DNA of 64,000 bases from Urechis unicinctus (taxonomy: Eukaryota > Annelida > Polychaeta > Xenopneusta > Urechidae), in assembly GCA_034190875.2 (NCBI GenBank), contig CM067346.1, forward strand, positions 14,496,285-14,560,284, in the 5' to 3' direction. This document shows, in pieces, positions 13,713 through 24,095 of this stretch. Numbering within the stretch: position 1 is the stretch's first letter; every line of letters begins with the position of its first letter. The translations under genes and the position numbers were made by a program. The notes under the pieces were generated by a model, which had not been told where the DNA came from, made no database searches, and saw only the letters and a list, made by a program, of their open reading frames with translations.

Positions 13713-15547
13713 ATAGAAGCTCTTGATGAAACTCAGAAGCTGGCACTACGAAATTAATTTTACTTTGCGTCCTTGTAACACATGATATAAGTAGCTGCGG
13801 TACTTTGCAGGCAAACTTATAGATCAAATTGATAGGTCAAGAGCCGATGATGAATGAGTATTGTTAATAATAGTGATAGTGATTGTTTCGACAGAGTGCA
13901 AAATTTTACCTGCATAATTGTGTTTCATAAAATAATGAGAATAAAACGTTCCTCAAGTGATAGCCTGAAAGTAAATCACTACCCACAAACTTGCCGGAAG
14001 TGCAATAATGGGCTCGAAACATGATGCATAACTAAATATATTGCAGGACATTCTGCCCTTACTTAATTATATATGGCCTCTTGTATGTCATAAAATTAAC
14101 TGTCTCAGTACAAGTCATGCTCTATAGGTTTGTGGATCTAAACGAAAACCAACTAAAAAGGTACTCAAGATGAAACCGATTCTCTTGCGGCAACAGTAAG
14201 AGCAAATCAATTGTTATGGAATGTGACGTCATTGACTTGTGAGAAAATGTGGGATTTAAATCGACCTCTTTTAGGAAGGTATATTCAGCGCGAAATAAGA
14301 TTTATAGAGCGCAACATACGTAATGTCGTGCAAGATTAGCTGTAGAAGAACACATGCCTAGTACAAACGAGCACATAGGTGGTCAACTGAGACTGTGGAT
14401 TCGTATGTTAGGGTCCATGCCTCTTTGTAACCAATTCGTTTTCGCAAAGCTTAGTATCGATATCCAGGTGGGAATAAGGATGTCTTATCGGCTAGAGAAA
14501 CTATTTATACAATATTTGATGCGCGAGGTATCGAAAAACGTTGTCGTGAGGAATAACCTAAAAGATGTGCTGTGTCGGTAGCGGGTACACCGTCGGTATC
14601 CTAAATCGACGGTTTTCTGCCTCCTAACCTTCAACGCAGTGTAAGAGGGTTTAGTTTCTTTCATTAAGTCGATGGCAAATCGATACAAACGGCGCTTTAG
14701 CGGACGGGGGTAGTTATTCCAGTCGGTATGTACATCATTTCGGGACAAGCACATCCCACATGTCCCATATAACGCACCTTCATATCCGATGATGAATGTC
14801 GACATTTGATGATTTGTCGACCGTGTGAGACACCCATGCGTGAACCCATTTAGGTCTGCCTTTTAGTTGCATTGTTGTGATTTTAATATGCGCCGTGGAT
14901 ACGATGCACGCATCAGCGAAGACTGAGCCGCTAACGAACATAGTGCATTGTTTATTATGGTTCTGGCACCATTTTCACACCGCTCGCCAGATAATCACGT
15001 TGCATGATACATTCTCTATGATATGCAGACGTCGGGTTTCGTTTCACATTGCCAAAATAAATAGACGCCAATTGCGACATATTTTATTTTGTTGCTATAT
15101 GAATAATCTTCAACGTGATGCATTTATTCCGAGATATGAACAAAGAATTTGTTTGAATGATTACCTCGTAAGTGCAGCATGAGCAAATGACCAAACCATA
15201 TCCACCAAATTATTCCTACATCTACATACAATTAAACTTGACATTAATACGAACACGTTAGACATATATGTCCTATAATACAGTCTGCAGATGCATTCCC
15301 CGCGTATATCCACACCAATTGGTCACATATATAACAAGAGCGATACTGATCACAACGTTGAAGTCTCTTCGAGTGGTTGTGCTCAGAAACAAACTCAACA
15401 AAGCTACCAACATATATAATGTAATATATTCACGAAGTTCTTTTGAAGCATTCCATGAGTAAAAGCTTCCACTCTTTATGAGGCTTTTTTGGTACAAGGC
15501 GTACTCTTGACACAAACGACGATTACAGCCACACCATTGGTGCTCAC

Positions 15548-16783
15548 CTATATTTGTTTATATGTTTCTGAACGACCAATTTTGGGCGAATGAGCCAAGC
15601 TTGTGTTATTGAGATTGGTGAATGGGCTGTACGTTACAGTGGTCATCGCTCGTTGTCCCGGATGGCTGTTAATGCAAGTCATATCTGATGGTCTATCGAC
15701 ACAGTGCTTATAGTTCTGGAGCGTGTCCATGTGTATCGTATTGCGACGTGGTCGACGGGGACGGAATAGGGTCACAAGTTGTTGGCGGAACTTCTCACCC
15801 GTGGCACAGTAGAGGAAGAAGTTCATCGAGTGGTTGAGGTACATGAGTAGTTCTGTGATGGATCGAATCATCTTCAGCAAAGCAATTCTTTTCCCCTGTC
15901 GAAGTTTACCTAAAAGAGCATTCGCAATTAGCATACTATTCATAGGTAAGGTAGTGATGAGAAAGGCGAATGAAATCGTGAGGAGCATGATGGTCACTTT
16001 CATGCTACCTTCCGATGTGGAGCTACTCTGACTTCGCTGAGTGGATGTCCCAGCACGGCGAGAACCGTTGGTCGCCCTGCGCACATCCGCTCTCTCTCCA
16101 TATAAAAGCTTACGATTGCGCTTTGACAAAATCACTTGCCGAATGATGAGACCATTGAATATAGATATAATCATCACGGGAATGTACGAGTATATAAACG
16201 CATCCACCCATGGCCAAATATCCATCACCACCTTTTCAAAGCCAAGGCCTGCTTCGCATTTCGTGATTGTTATGCCCGCTAAATGGTAACTTTTAACTTC
16301 CGTCGTCCAGAGGAAGTGCATATTAATGCAGAGGAGGATGAAAAGTATTCCAAGCATGACCCGGAAGGCTTTGCGATTGTTACACATCGCCGGTGCATGT
16401 AACGGCCAGCAAACAGCGATATATCGCTCCACTGTGACAGCAATGATTAGCCAAACTGAATAGTCACTGACCGTGAACGCCACTACAGTTATGAGGCCAC
16501 AGCTCCATCCGTACTTCTGCTGAGGATCGTAACCAGTGAGCTCCCTCACCCAAATTCTCAATAATCCAATGTACAAAACAAACGTATCTGTAATAGACAG
16601 GGCGGCCAAGTACCTGTAAGTTGACTGCTTATTCATTGGCTTACGTGTGAGTATGACAAAAGAGAGTATGTTACCCACAGTACCGAAGATAAGTATAATG
16701 GGTGGGATATAGAGAAGCATGTTCTTGTGTATGCGGTACTCCGAATACTCCCAGAGGGACTCCTCGTAAATCGGAATATGCAT
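15548..16783 (-). CDS. Class A GPCR, FMRFamide/TRH-receptor-like, copy 1
   Basis: A 411-residue seven-transmembrane receptor in one uninterrupted ORF, expected at the plasma membrane and coupling a peptide-like ligand to a G protein. TM1 is about 23-46 (GN at 37-38); TM2 about 56-77 (conserved Asp 66); TM3 ends in ERY 119-121 instead of DRY; TM5 has Pro 202; ICL3 (about 219-262) is basic and Ser-rich; TM6 has FLITTLP, with Thr 278 where the toggle Trp usually lies; TM7 has NHSMNFFLY (317-325), so the NPxxY Pro is replaced. Cys 95 and Cys 176 can form the TM3-ECL2 disulphide. FRQQL at 332-336 fits helix 8. The start was chosen because TM1 follows at normal distance and a splice-acceptor-like site lies 7 nt upstream. 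The TAG stop is followed directly by GTGAGC. The family is firm; the ligand is unknown. Confidence 0.96.
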   Translation of the reverse strand: MHIPIYEESLWEYSEYRIHKNMLLYIPPIILIFGTVGNILSFVILTRKPMNKQSTYRYLAALSITDTFVLYIGLLRIWVRELTGYDPQQKYGWSCGLITVVAFTVSDYSVWLIIAVTVERYIAVCWPLHAPAMCNNRKAFRVMLGILFILLCINMHFLWTTEVKSYHLAGITITKCEAGLGFEKVVMDIWPWVDAFIYSYIPVMIISIFNGLIIRQVILSKRNRKLLYGERADVRRATNGSRRAGTSTQRSQSSSTSEGSMKVTIMLLTISFAFLITTLPMNSMLIANALLGKLRQGKRIALLKMIRSITELLMYLNHSMNFFLYCATGEKFRQQLVTLFRPRRPRRNTIHMDTLQNYKHCVDRPSDMTCINSHPGQRAMTTVTYSPFTNLNNTSLAHSPKIGRSETYKQI

Positions 16784-16816
16784 TATGTTACTGCGATTAC
16801 ATTGGCCAAGTTAGTA
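16784..16816 (-). other. Candidate splice acceptor upstream of GPCR start
   Basis: On the minus strand a branch-point-like tactaac (16,810-16,816) is followed by a pyrimidine-containing stretch and cgcag, with the AG at 16,791-16,792. The GPCR ATG (16,783-16,781) begins 7 nt later. This suggests a non-coding 5' exon upstream and an intronless coding region. Copy 2 keeps the AG, but the bases between AG and ATG differ. Inference only. Confidence 0.45.
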
Positions 16817-17020
16817 AAGAAAACAGTGGGATTGTTCTTTGCTTGAAGTCTGCCACGTCTCTGTCAATTCTTGTAATAGAGTAGCTTTCTTTTCTGGACT
16901 GAGTGCCCGAACGTACTGCAGAATTTTCGCTGCTGTAAAATTAATCAGATGGCCAGTCCCCTCTGCGAGTAGAAGCTGAGGTAACCTATCACGCACACAG
17001 AAGTAAAACAGGAGTGTCAA
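16811..17020 (-). CDS. Exon-like ORF upstream of GPCR, unrecognised
   Basis: A 69-codon open frame on the GPCR strand that looks protein-coding: it contains DRLPQLLLAEGTGHLINF and AAKILQYVRALSPEKKATLL, a likely amphipathic helix. The frame ends in TAA before the GPCR start, so it is not part of the receptor. Copy 2 (35,050-35,236) keeps the frame with one visible Glu-to-Gln change, one synonymous GCA/GCG change and a net 9-nt (in-frame) difference near the 3' end. A candidate internal acceptor is ttttacag. It could be an exon of a neighbouring gene or an old fragment. No family recognised. Confidence 0.4.
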   Translation of the reverse strand: MTLLFYFCVRDRLPQLLLAEGTGHLINFTAAKILQYVRALSPEKKATLLQELTETWQTSSKEQSHCFLY

Positions 17021-17210
17021 TCAGCAAGCCAAAACAAAATACAGGGTAAAATATTGACGGCTTCTCTGAGGCATAAACATAAATTTCGGCACTTATTGAC
17101 AATTCATACAAGCCACGAACGTGATATATTCCCATCCAATATTTCACAATCATCCGTCAAAAGGACGACGGAGGTATGATCTCGGTGCAAAACAGGCTCA
17201 ATAATGTTAT

Positions 17211-17690
17211 TCGCAAAATCGCGTATGACATTCCGATTGCCTTCCAGTCTGTGTGTGATGGGAAAGTGAAACATTGACAATGTAGGTAGAGCAAAACTTT
17301 GACAAAGTAGGTTAAGTCTGAATAAGTAAACCTTGCCTCTCATCAAATATGTTTGCAAATATATGAATACAATAGTTACTTGTATTTGAAATAATAGCAG
17401 CAACGATGGAAATTGCTTAAGTTATCCTGACATTAAACGCAACAGGCTACAAAGCCAGTCATCGGAATGTAATTTGCAAAATCCCGTATGCCATTCCGAT
17501 TGCCTTCCTGTCTGTGTGTGATGGGGAAGTATACCAGCGACACTGTAGGTTAGGTCTGAATAAGTAAACCTTGCTTTTCAACTTGTATGCATTGAAATAT
17601 GTATTTTCATTATCAATTTGTATTTGATGAAATAACAGCAACGATGGAAATGGCTTAATCTATCCTGACACTAAACGCAACAGGCTACAA
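17211..17690 (-). repeat. Two-unit diverged tandem repeat with open frame, copy 1
   Basis: Unit 1 (17,211-17,453) and unit 2 (17,473-17,690) share attccgattgcc, tctgtgtgtgatggg, gtctgaataagtaaacctt and acgcaacaggctacaaa in the same order. They differ by substitutions and indels. On the minus strand unit 1 lies in an open frame (17,104-17,403) reading HRLEGNRNVIRDFANNII, followed by a Leu/Asp-rich segment. Unit 2 has the related HTDRKAIG reading in a shifted frame. The open frame is kept in copy 2 (35,344-35,577). Possibly a duplicated exon; function unknown. Confidence 0.6.
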
Positions 17691-20600
17691 ATCACATCTG
17701 TGCTTGATGTTGTGGAGCGTTTAGGGCAAGGAGGCAAGTGTGGTCCATCGCCGATGTTTAATCTCTAACGGACAGCAATTTAAAGGATTTTACCAGGGAT
17801 CATATTGGGCAAAACCGTTTCACAAAATACTCCAAACGGATAAAAACATCTCACATTAGCTCTTTTGAACCAAGTGCATCGCATTAGAGACTCAGGTATC
17901 GCAACAACTTGTAAATATGCATAATCGCCTTAAATGTGCTAGGCGATTAACTTTTCCGACTTAATTCCATTGTGGCGGTGAGATTGCCTAACGTAAGTCA
18001 GATGGAAACGGACTTGTTATGATGATGAATAAAGGAGAGGAGAAGGCAACTAGGTCGAAAAGTTATAAGGTATAAATCTAGTATAAACTGACTTACCTGT
18101 GAAATGTATTATCAAGCAGATGATGGTATGATAAAAACTTAGCAAATTCCACGCGGTCGTTTACGACAACGTCATGCAAGAGACCGTTTGTTGACAACCA
18201 CCAGAATTCGGTGTGGAATTTTGCCGAAAAGTTAGAAATTAATCGAATATCAAGTGCTCTCCTGGATATTGCTAAAAAAACCATACCAATTAAATTCAGT
18301 CAATACTCTCACTGTTGGTGGCTTTAAATTCTTCTCGATACGTATTTTTAACGTGATAGATTAAGCTTGTTAGTCAATCTACCGATAAACGGAGGGTTTT
18401 CCTGTTAGACCAACAAGGGAGTACCCGATCGACTGTAGGTCTGTTGGGATGTAATAAGACATACATAAATAGACTGTCATGCGGGTATCCAGCTCGACGC
18501 TGGTTTCGCTAGTCTGTGGTTGACAATTACTGAAACGGCCAGTTTATTCTACCAAGATGCGTTATGTCTTCCGAGGTTCCACGTTGGAGCGAGTTGCCAA
18601 TCTCAGCTACATCAGGTAGATTTCCTGTTCAACACCCTGTCAATAGCATATTGTTTGGTCTGCGACAAAGCGTTGCTTGATTGCACGCAACCATCGATAC
18701 ATTAAATAGACCAGCAATTGTTTAAGAATTATCATCAAGAATTGGTTGACTGTTTGACAATCGATGTATAAGCAGAAAATTGGTTTATGCATCCCACTAC
18801 ACTTGTATATGATCATCGTGATGTCACTAAAGCTAACTCAATGTTGCCTCATTCTGCTGAAATCGCATATTTGATTAGGTTTTCTGGCTGAAGCAGTGGG
18901 TTGTGTTTATATAAACTGTACAGATGCTACACTTATGCCCCGACGGTAAGTCCGCAATAACTGTTTGCATTGTCCATATGGTGTGTGGCATGGTTATCCG
19001 CTCTCAGTGCGATTCCCCCTTCCATCTCACTCTCTCTTATTCTCCCCGACCGATCGTCTTTTGCCTTATTTACCTCGTACGTCGCGATAGCTCTCTGACA
19101 GTATTTTAGTTTATCTTTACTCTCCCTTTTTCTACATTCCCTTCATCGTATTATCACACGAAACGATAACATAATATACGTCAGTAAATATTCTTACCTG
19201 TAAGGCTAGTCCTCGCTGCTTGAGGTACCAAATGAGTTCTTGTTAAACACGCAAAATAATCAAATATCCTCTCATTGTACTCATGACTCAATTCGTTTTC
19301 AGCGCTTCTGATTACATGAAAACTTCAATAACGAATTGTCCGCAAATACACGAATTCTCTCTCATAAATAGGCTTCCACGAGAAAGTTTGCCCTCTACAC
19401 ACGCTAGTTAACTTCTGTGCGGATGCCCAATGAATGACTGCAACTAGCTGGCGAATTGAAAGCGCGCTGCCTTGCTGCAGCAGATTGCCTGCGCAACTGT
19501 GGCTGCGCCTCTCACCAGCCTTACCGCTATCGATCTCGCGGCATAGTTGTTGTTGATGAATGAATCCTCATAGACTAGCGCACATGTCAGATTCCCACAT
19601 ATGATTGGGGAATTTTAGCAATGGATATTTTCTTAACAATCAAGCAATATACCTCTAGATTTGTCGGAAAACGAGGTTGGGATGGGAAGATAGCAGTGAC
19701 GCTGTAATTGCAGATAATACAGTTACTAAACGTCAGCACGGCATATTGTCTTGGCGGTTAATAAATTTAATTAGGCCAGGTAGCCGTGATACTCCATCAC
19801 CATGGACCACAGTGTGGCTTTCGTCGTATTCATCGCACGCAGCAACTTCAAACGCCGCTCCTAATCACCCTAGCATCTTATACACTCAGCCACAGAGCAT
19901 TTATCTGGAAATTGATCAAAATGCAGGTGGTAATGGATTAAGGCAACCACTTAGAGGGGTGAGGTCTTCAAAGTCAGCACTTCAAACTGACCAAAAACCA
20001 ATTCTGAGGCAATCTAAGCGAGACAATCCCATCAGGCTTTGCAAATCGATGACCAAAAGGTCATCGACTTCCGTCCATCTAAATTTATTGATCTGTCGCA
20101 GGTTGGCAGGAATGGTCGTCGTTTATACTAAAATCTTGACCGTCACAGACTTATTCAACTAATCAGGGCTTAGCAGATGTCAGTGTGCGTCCTCTAATGA
20201 CTGCACATGGTAGCAGACAGGCGGCGAATTCAGAGGTTTCGACGGTAAGTGCGCTCAACTATGGCTTTATTTGCTGACGTTGTTTTAATGAACTACGTTG
20301 TTGAAGTAACTTCTCTTGACGTATTTAATAAGACATACAAACTGATGTGAGCGCTTGTATCAAACTGCATCAATCATGGGAATAGTTATCAATGAGGCAA
20401 ATAATTTGCCTTTTTTTCAATGCAACGTTGTCACTTACATATAAAACCGCCATAATTTGGCATCATAAGTTCCAAAAGCTAATCGATTAGCCGTGCTGAT
20501 CGGTATATATCTCTATGTGAATTGGTATTTATATTGATAACCGAATATTGGATGGCCATGAAAATGCCGAGAAAATGACTCCGGTTTCGACTTGGAATGC

Positions 20601-21268
20601 TTTGATTGCCATTGCACATCGAGCTCTATTTTATAACCCTGCAAATGCCGTTATATGCATCCCCCCACACTTGTGTGCATTAGTGCTAGATAACGGATGA
20701 CTTCTCACCTTCCTTAGCACTTCCCTCTTAGTTACCAGTCCAACAATTAACATCCATCATCACCACGACATGGCAGTTTAGATCGCGTCTCCGTGGTACA
20801 CATTATTCCCTCATTGCTCTCAGTTACTTGACCGATAGTTTTCGTCGTATTAGCGCTATGGATATTCCTAGAAAACTATTGCACTCTGGTAAGCAATATT
20901 GCAAAGTATAGCATGTCGGTTCGGCATAGACAGGTGTGAGTTGTATGTGTTGCCCTACTTATTGAAATAGCACAACATTAGAGATGTTTCGAAAACACGC
21001 GGGCTGTCATAACGCGGCCGTATGACTGGGGAAATCCTTATGACGTCATTAGCTAACGCTTCAAAAGGCGCGTTGTCAAGGTAGGTTTTGGTATGTTTAA
21101 GTTGTCTGGTACGTAAACATATTATTGCTAGATTTCTTTGTTGTAATCGAAAAATTGGCATCGATGAACATGAATATAAAATTTGAAAATGCAACAATAA
21201 AATTTGAGCGATCTCCATTCTTTATTTTCGTGAATATAACCCGTTAAAAGGCGACTTTAACCAATTAT
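17691..21268. other. Copy 1 stretch with no supported gene
   Basis: The longest frame is 161 codons on plus (19,677-20,162), but copy 2 has an in-frame TAA at the equivalent position, and the frame open in copy 2 is closed in copy 1. A minus-strand donor CAG|GTAAGA at 19,198 ends a 15-codon segment (ELIWYLKQRGLALQ) resembling part of a SAP-type helix, and it is frameshifted in copy 2. A plus-strand donor acg|gtaagtgc lies at about 20,251. These may be pieces of real exons, but I cannot assemble a gene. Confidence 0.4.
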
Positions 21269-21301
21269 ATGAATGTAAATATATATATAAATATAAATAT
21301 G

Positions 21302-21340
<39 letters not shown>

Positions 21341-21466
21341 ATATATATGCATATATAACATAAATATATATATGCATATATGAACATCTATATATAAATG
21401 AAGATATATATGAATATATTTGCATATATATGTTTGAATATATATATTTATACACATATGAACATG

Positions 21467-21501
<35 letters not shown>

Positions 21502-21717
21502 GTATGCATTTATGTATATATATATATATATATCTATTTACGAAGATAATTACACACGTATATATATATACGTGTATAATTATCTACATATATACATATA
21601 CACTAACATATATAAATACATGTATATATATTGATATATATATATTTATATTTAGATAAATATATGTACACATATACACATATTTGTTTATATATAAACA
21701 TCTATGTATATGTGTTT
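21269..21717. repeat. AT-rich hairpin-prone microsatellite region, copy 1
   Basis: TA/TATG/TATAA repeats with several inverted repeats. One is gataattacacacgtata (about 21,545-21,563) paired with tacgtgtataattatc. Another pairs acacatatacacata with tatgtatatgtgt (about 21,670-21,714). ORFs through here on both strands are Tyr/Ile repeats and are artefacts. Copy 2 equivalent: 38,910-39,456, with longer TA tracts. Confidence 0.9.
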
Positions 21718-21815
21718 GTTATCGCATGGTCACATGGGTGAAATGGGGAAAGAACAAGAGGACGCGGATCGTCCGAGTGTATTTCCCCATATTATTCTCG
21801 TGAACATGCGATAAC
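21718..21815. repeat. Long nested hairpin, decayed copy
   Basis: Outer arms gttatcgcatggtcac (21,718-21,733) and gtgaacatgcgataac (21,800-21,815) differ from perfect pairing at one position. Inner arms atggggaaa and tttccccat, and an apical ggacg/cgtcc stem, continue the same fold. Copy 2 (39,457-39,558) is perfectly paired in the outer arm. It could be a small foldback transposon remnant or a structured RNA. No target-site duplication or ORF is visible. Confidence 0.75.
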
Positions 21816-21837
21816 ATACTTATTGCGATGGCACCTA

Positions 21838-21886
21838 CACGCGATAATCAAGCGCGTCGCTGTGTCCTAATAATGATTATTAGCGT
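21838..21886. repeat. Second hairpin next to the long hairpin
   Basis: cacgcgataatca and tgattattagcgtg form an inverted repeat around a 22-23 nt loop. They lie 23 bp beyond the long hairpin, as in copy 2 (about 39,581-39,629). Together with the AT hairpins upstream this makes a run of foldback sequences immediately before the small ORF at 21,974. Confidence 0.6.
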
Positions 21887-21973
21887 GAACCTATGTTATG
21901 TAAGGTATCTGCCTGGGACCTGTAAATATGAGAGGTAGTCCCTTAATCCAACATTCGGCCTCAGCTGCCTGCC

Positions 21974-22213
21974 ATGATGGTTTCAACCACAGGAGATCTC
22001 GGAGATTTTTTCGACGCCATTGATTTTGAGACGGATTTTAGTGTTCCTGATGGTGAGTTTGTTGCTCCCTTGGATCCGGGGAAGGACTCCTTCACGCTTC
22101 ATCGAAAGAGCGTTCAAACTCCACTTCAACTGTTTCAAATGAATTGTCCATTCAAGTACCTTACGGAGTGGATAGCGTGGGGTCGGAGCGTGGCTGCAAA
22201 CGAATCAAGGTAA
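21974..22213 (+). CDS. Small acidic ORF with splice donor, unrecognised
   Basis: The frame starts MMVSTTGDLGDFFDAIDF and continues through FSVPDGEFVAPLDPG and TPLQLFQMNCPFKYLTEW. A good splice donor (aag|gtaaat, donor at about 22,210) overlaps its end, so the true exon may stop there. The acidic N-terminus followed by TPLQLFQM faintly recalls the N-terminal side of piggyBac-type transposases, but I cannot confirm this. The GC-richer stretch at 22,385-22,520, starting after tttgcag, could be a following exon. The copy 2 equivalent is broken. It sits directly after the hairpin cluster, which fits a transposon-derived origin. Confidence 0.35.
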   Translation: MMVSTTGDLGDFFDAIDFETDFSVPDGEFVAPLDPGKDSFTLHRKSVQTPLQLFQMNCPFKYLTEWIAWGRSVAANESR

Positions 22214-22379
22214 ATTTTGACTTTTAGATAGCGGGGCTTTTCTGTATTGTTGCTATCTTTGGATTAGCTAGTATCGACTAGTGACTGTAGTGTTTTAGTG
22301 ATGATCAGATAAATATTTTGTTTCTATATTTGCTTGTTTATTTGATTAGAATATGCTTCGATAATTTGTTATGTGAGAT

Positions 22380-22525
22380 TTGCAGAAATTTCTTAACTCC
22401 GGTAATCAGAGCTCCGCCGACTTCGCCGTTGCTGATGTTAGCAACGCTGTAGCGCAGGCAGGTGTTACAATTTCGCGCCTCAGCCTGATTCCGGGGAGAT
22501 GGGATTATACCGTGACTTCCCAATG
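22380..22525. other. GC-rich segment, possible exon or short repeat
   Basis: GC-rich relative to its surroundings, preceded by tttgcag on plus. One plus frame reads FLNSGNQSSADFAVADVSNA, then QAGVTISRLSLIPGRW. The minus strand is also open. It includes a 7-bp stem, cgttgct/agcaacg, at about 22,428-22,447. Almost identical in copy 2 (40,132-40,264). It could be the second exon after 21,974 or an unrecognised dispersed repeat. Confidence 0.3.
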
Positions 22526-23178
22526 AGCGCTACGCAACCACATTAGCGGCTGGCAAACAATTACTCTTGAGAAAACCTTCGTTATTAGACATGTAATGTG
22601 TGCGTGATATTAAGAACCTCCGTAGCGTTGCCATGCTAGAGCAGCGGTGCTCTGTGAGGGACCATCTCAACTGAAGTTGTTTCTCGGTGATATATCGACA
22701 CCGTTGCAGTTATCGCATGGCAAACTGTGCATTTGAGGTGATATTCAATGAGCACCTGACTAACTTCAGGCCCCCACATCAGTACATATCTGCTACCATG
22801 TCCTTGAAATGCTTTATCAATTGTTCCACTACCTTTATCATTTCAGTCTGATCCATGCACAATCATTATCTCACAAATTCAAAGGTTTGAATGTGTTTTT
22901 GATCATGATAGACATGTCAATATGTTACGTTTTAGTTGGTATTATAATGGTAGTTCCATTTAGATATCCACCTCGGTCGAATTAAGGCAATGAGCTGGCG
23001 ACATATCATAGTGCTGGCGGTTATAGCGGAATAATATCAGTGTATTGCCAGGTACCATATCATTGTAAACTAATCACAAGGTACCGTTGAAGACCAACAG
23101 TATATCCAGTGATAAGGGTAAGAGGGGGGCTGGTAGGGGTTATGCTGCGTAAAGTGCCAAAACGTTATTATGACCTAT

Positions 23179-23186
<8 letters not shown>

Positions 23187-23231
<45 letters not shown>
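23187..23231 (+). repeat. (CT)n microsatellite, copy 1
   Basis: Pure CT dinucleotide tract preceded by a short C run. The same element occurs at 40,936-40,980 (copy 2) and 52,930-52,996 (copy 3). In copy 3 it forms the left edge of the homology. Confidence 0.95.
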
Positions 23232-23233
<2 letters not shown>

Positions 23234-23490
23234 ACTTATGACCTTGAAGAGGGCATATTAAGTAAAGTCTCCACAAATATACATATAGGTACATTCAATT
23301 GGCACACATCCTTAGCACTTTTCCAAATTACCTGAACAATTACATTCACAAGATAAAAGCGTCAATGCTAATTTCAGTTGCGATAAGGCAGCTCAATGGT
23401 CCCAAACTCTGAATAGATCAATCTAAATCCACCGCGTTCTATAGTGATAAGACATTTTTGCCACAGCTCTTTATAAGGTGATGCACTTAC

Positions 23491-23615
23491 CGGCGATGCT
23501 AGTTGTAGATTCCAGGCGTCCTTTGTTTTCCAAAACATGTAGGTTTTCGGCTTGCTGTTAATCGTCAAAAAGCCGCCGTGATTGCACCAGATGACTGATA
23601 TCCATTCATATAAGT
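23491..23615 (-). CDS. Exon-like segment d, unrecognised gene, copy 1
   Basis: A 125-nt minus-strand segment bounded by an acceptor-like aacaccag and a strong donor, ccg|gtaagtgc (GT at 23,489-23,490). It reads DLYEWISVIWCNHGGFLT, then KPKTYMFWKTKDAWNLQLAS, rich in Trp and aromatic residues. The donor is identical in copy 2 (41,241) and copy 3 (53,256), and copy 2's translation is unchanged. The frame can also read through the donor to a stop at 23,374. It belongs with segments a-c (24,096-25,345) on the same strand. The connection to segment c is not phase-consistent as drawn, so an exon is missing or a boundary is wrong. No family recognised. Confidence 0.5.
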
Positions 23616-24095
23616 CTGGTGTTAAAGACTATTAGACCGAATAAACGCTTAGCATTGGTGACATACATGCAAGTGCATATACGACTACTTATATGTTCTG
23701 CGTCTCATAACTGTGGACGAGATGATTATGGAATTACTGTCACTCGTATAAAACATTACTTTGAAACAACTCAGATATATGGCGCTATAATATGAGTACA
23801 TCACCGATCGATTTATGCTAGTAACCTTACCCTGGAGAAAATAAGATCAACGTTGTAATGCTTATGCGGGCTAATTTGCCCATGAATGCTGATCTCAGAT
23901 AAAGTTAAGATTATAAGACTGTGACATTATAATGGCGTAAGGTTGATCTAAACAAACTTAAGGTGTCTTGTGATCAGCAAGGGACACCTCTGCATGGACG
24001 ATTCCGTGCGGTTGGACCGCAGATCAGCTGAGCTTTTCCTGATAGTCATATTATAACTTACCAGGACACTTAAGGCAGCTGTGTGTGTTTTTTAC

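Noticed and set aside
13416-13757. His/Thr/Tyr-rich and Met/Tyr/Val-rich ORFs on both strands
   Set aside because: CATA tetranucleotide repeat open in several frames; the same applies at 31,671-32,012.
15273-15515. 80-codon hydrophobic ORF downstream of the GPCR
   Set aside because: Considered as an extra membrane protein. It overlaps an equally open plus-strand frame (15,268-15,462) and is identical in both copies, so gives no coding test. No motif.
15834-16289. Plus-strand ORFs inside the GPCR
   Set aside because: Antisense shadows of the receptor coding sequence.
19677-20162. 161-codon ORF
   Set aside because: Interrupted by an in-frame TAA in copy 2, with a different frame open there. 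No motif; not conserved as coding.
22380-22525. tRNA-derived SINE
   Set aside because: GC-rich and compact, but no A-box/B-box pair or tail repeat could be found.
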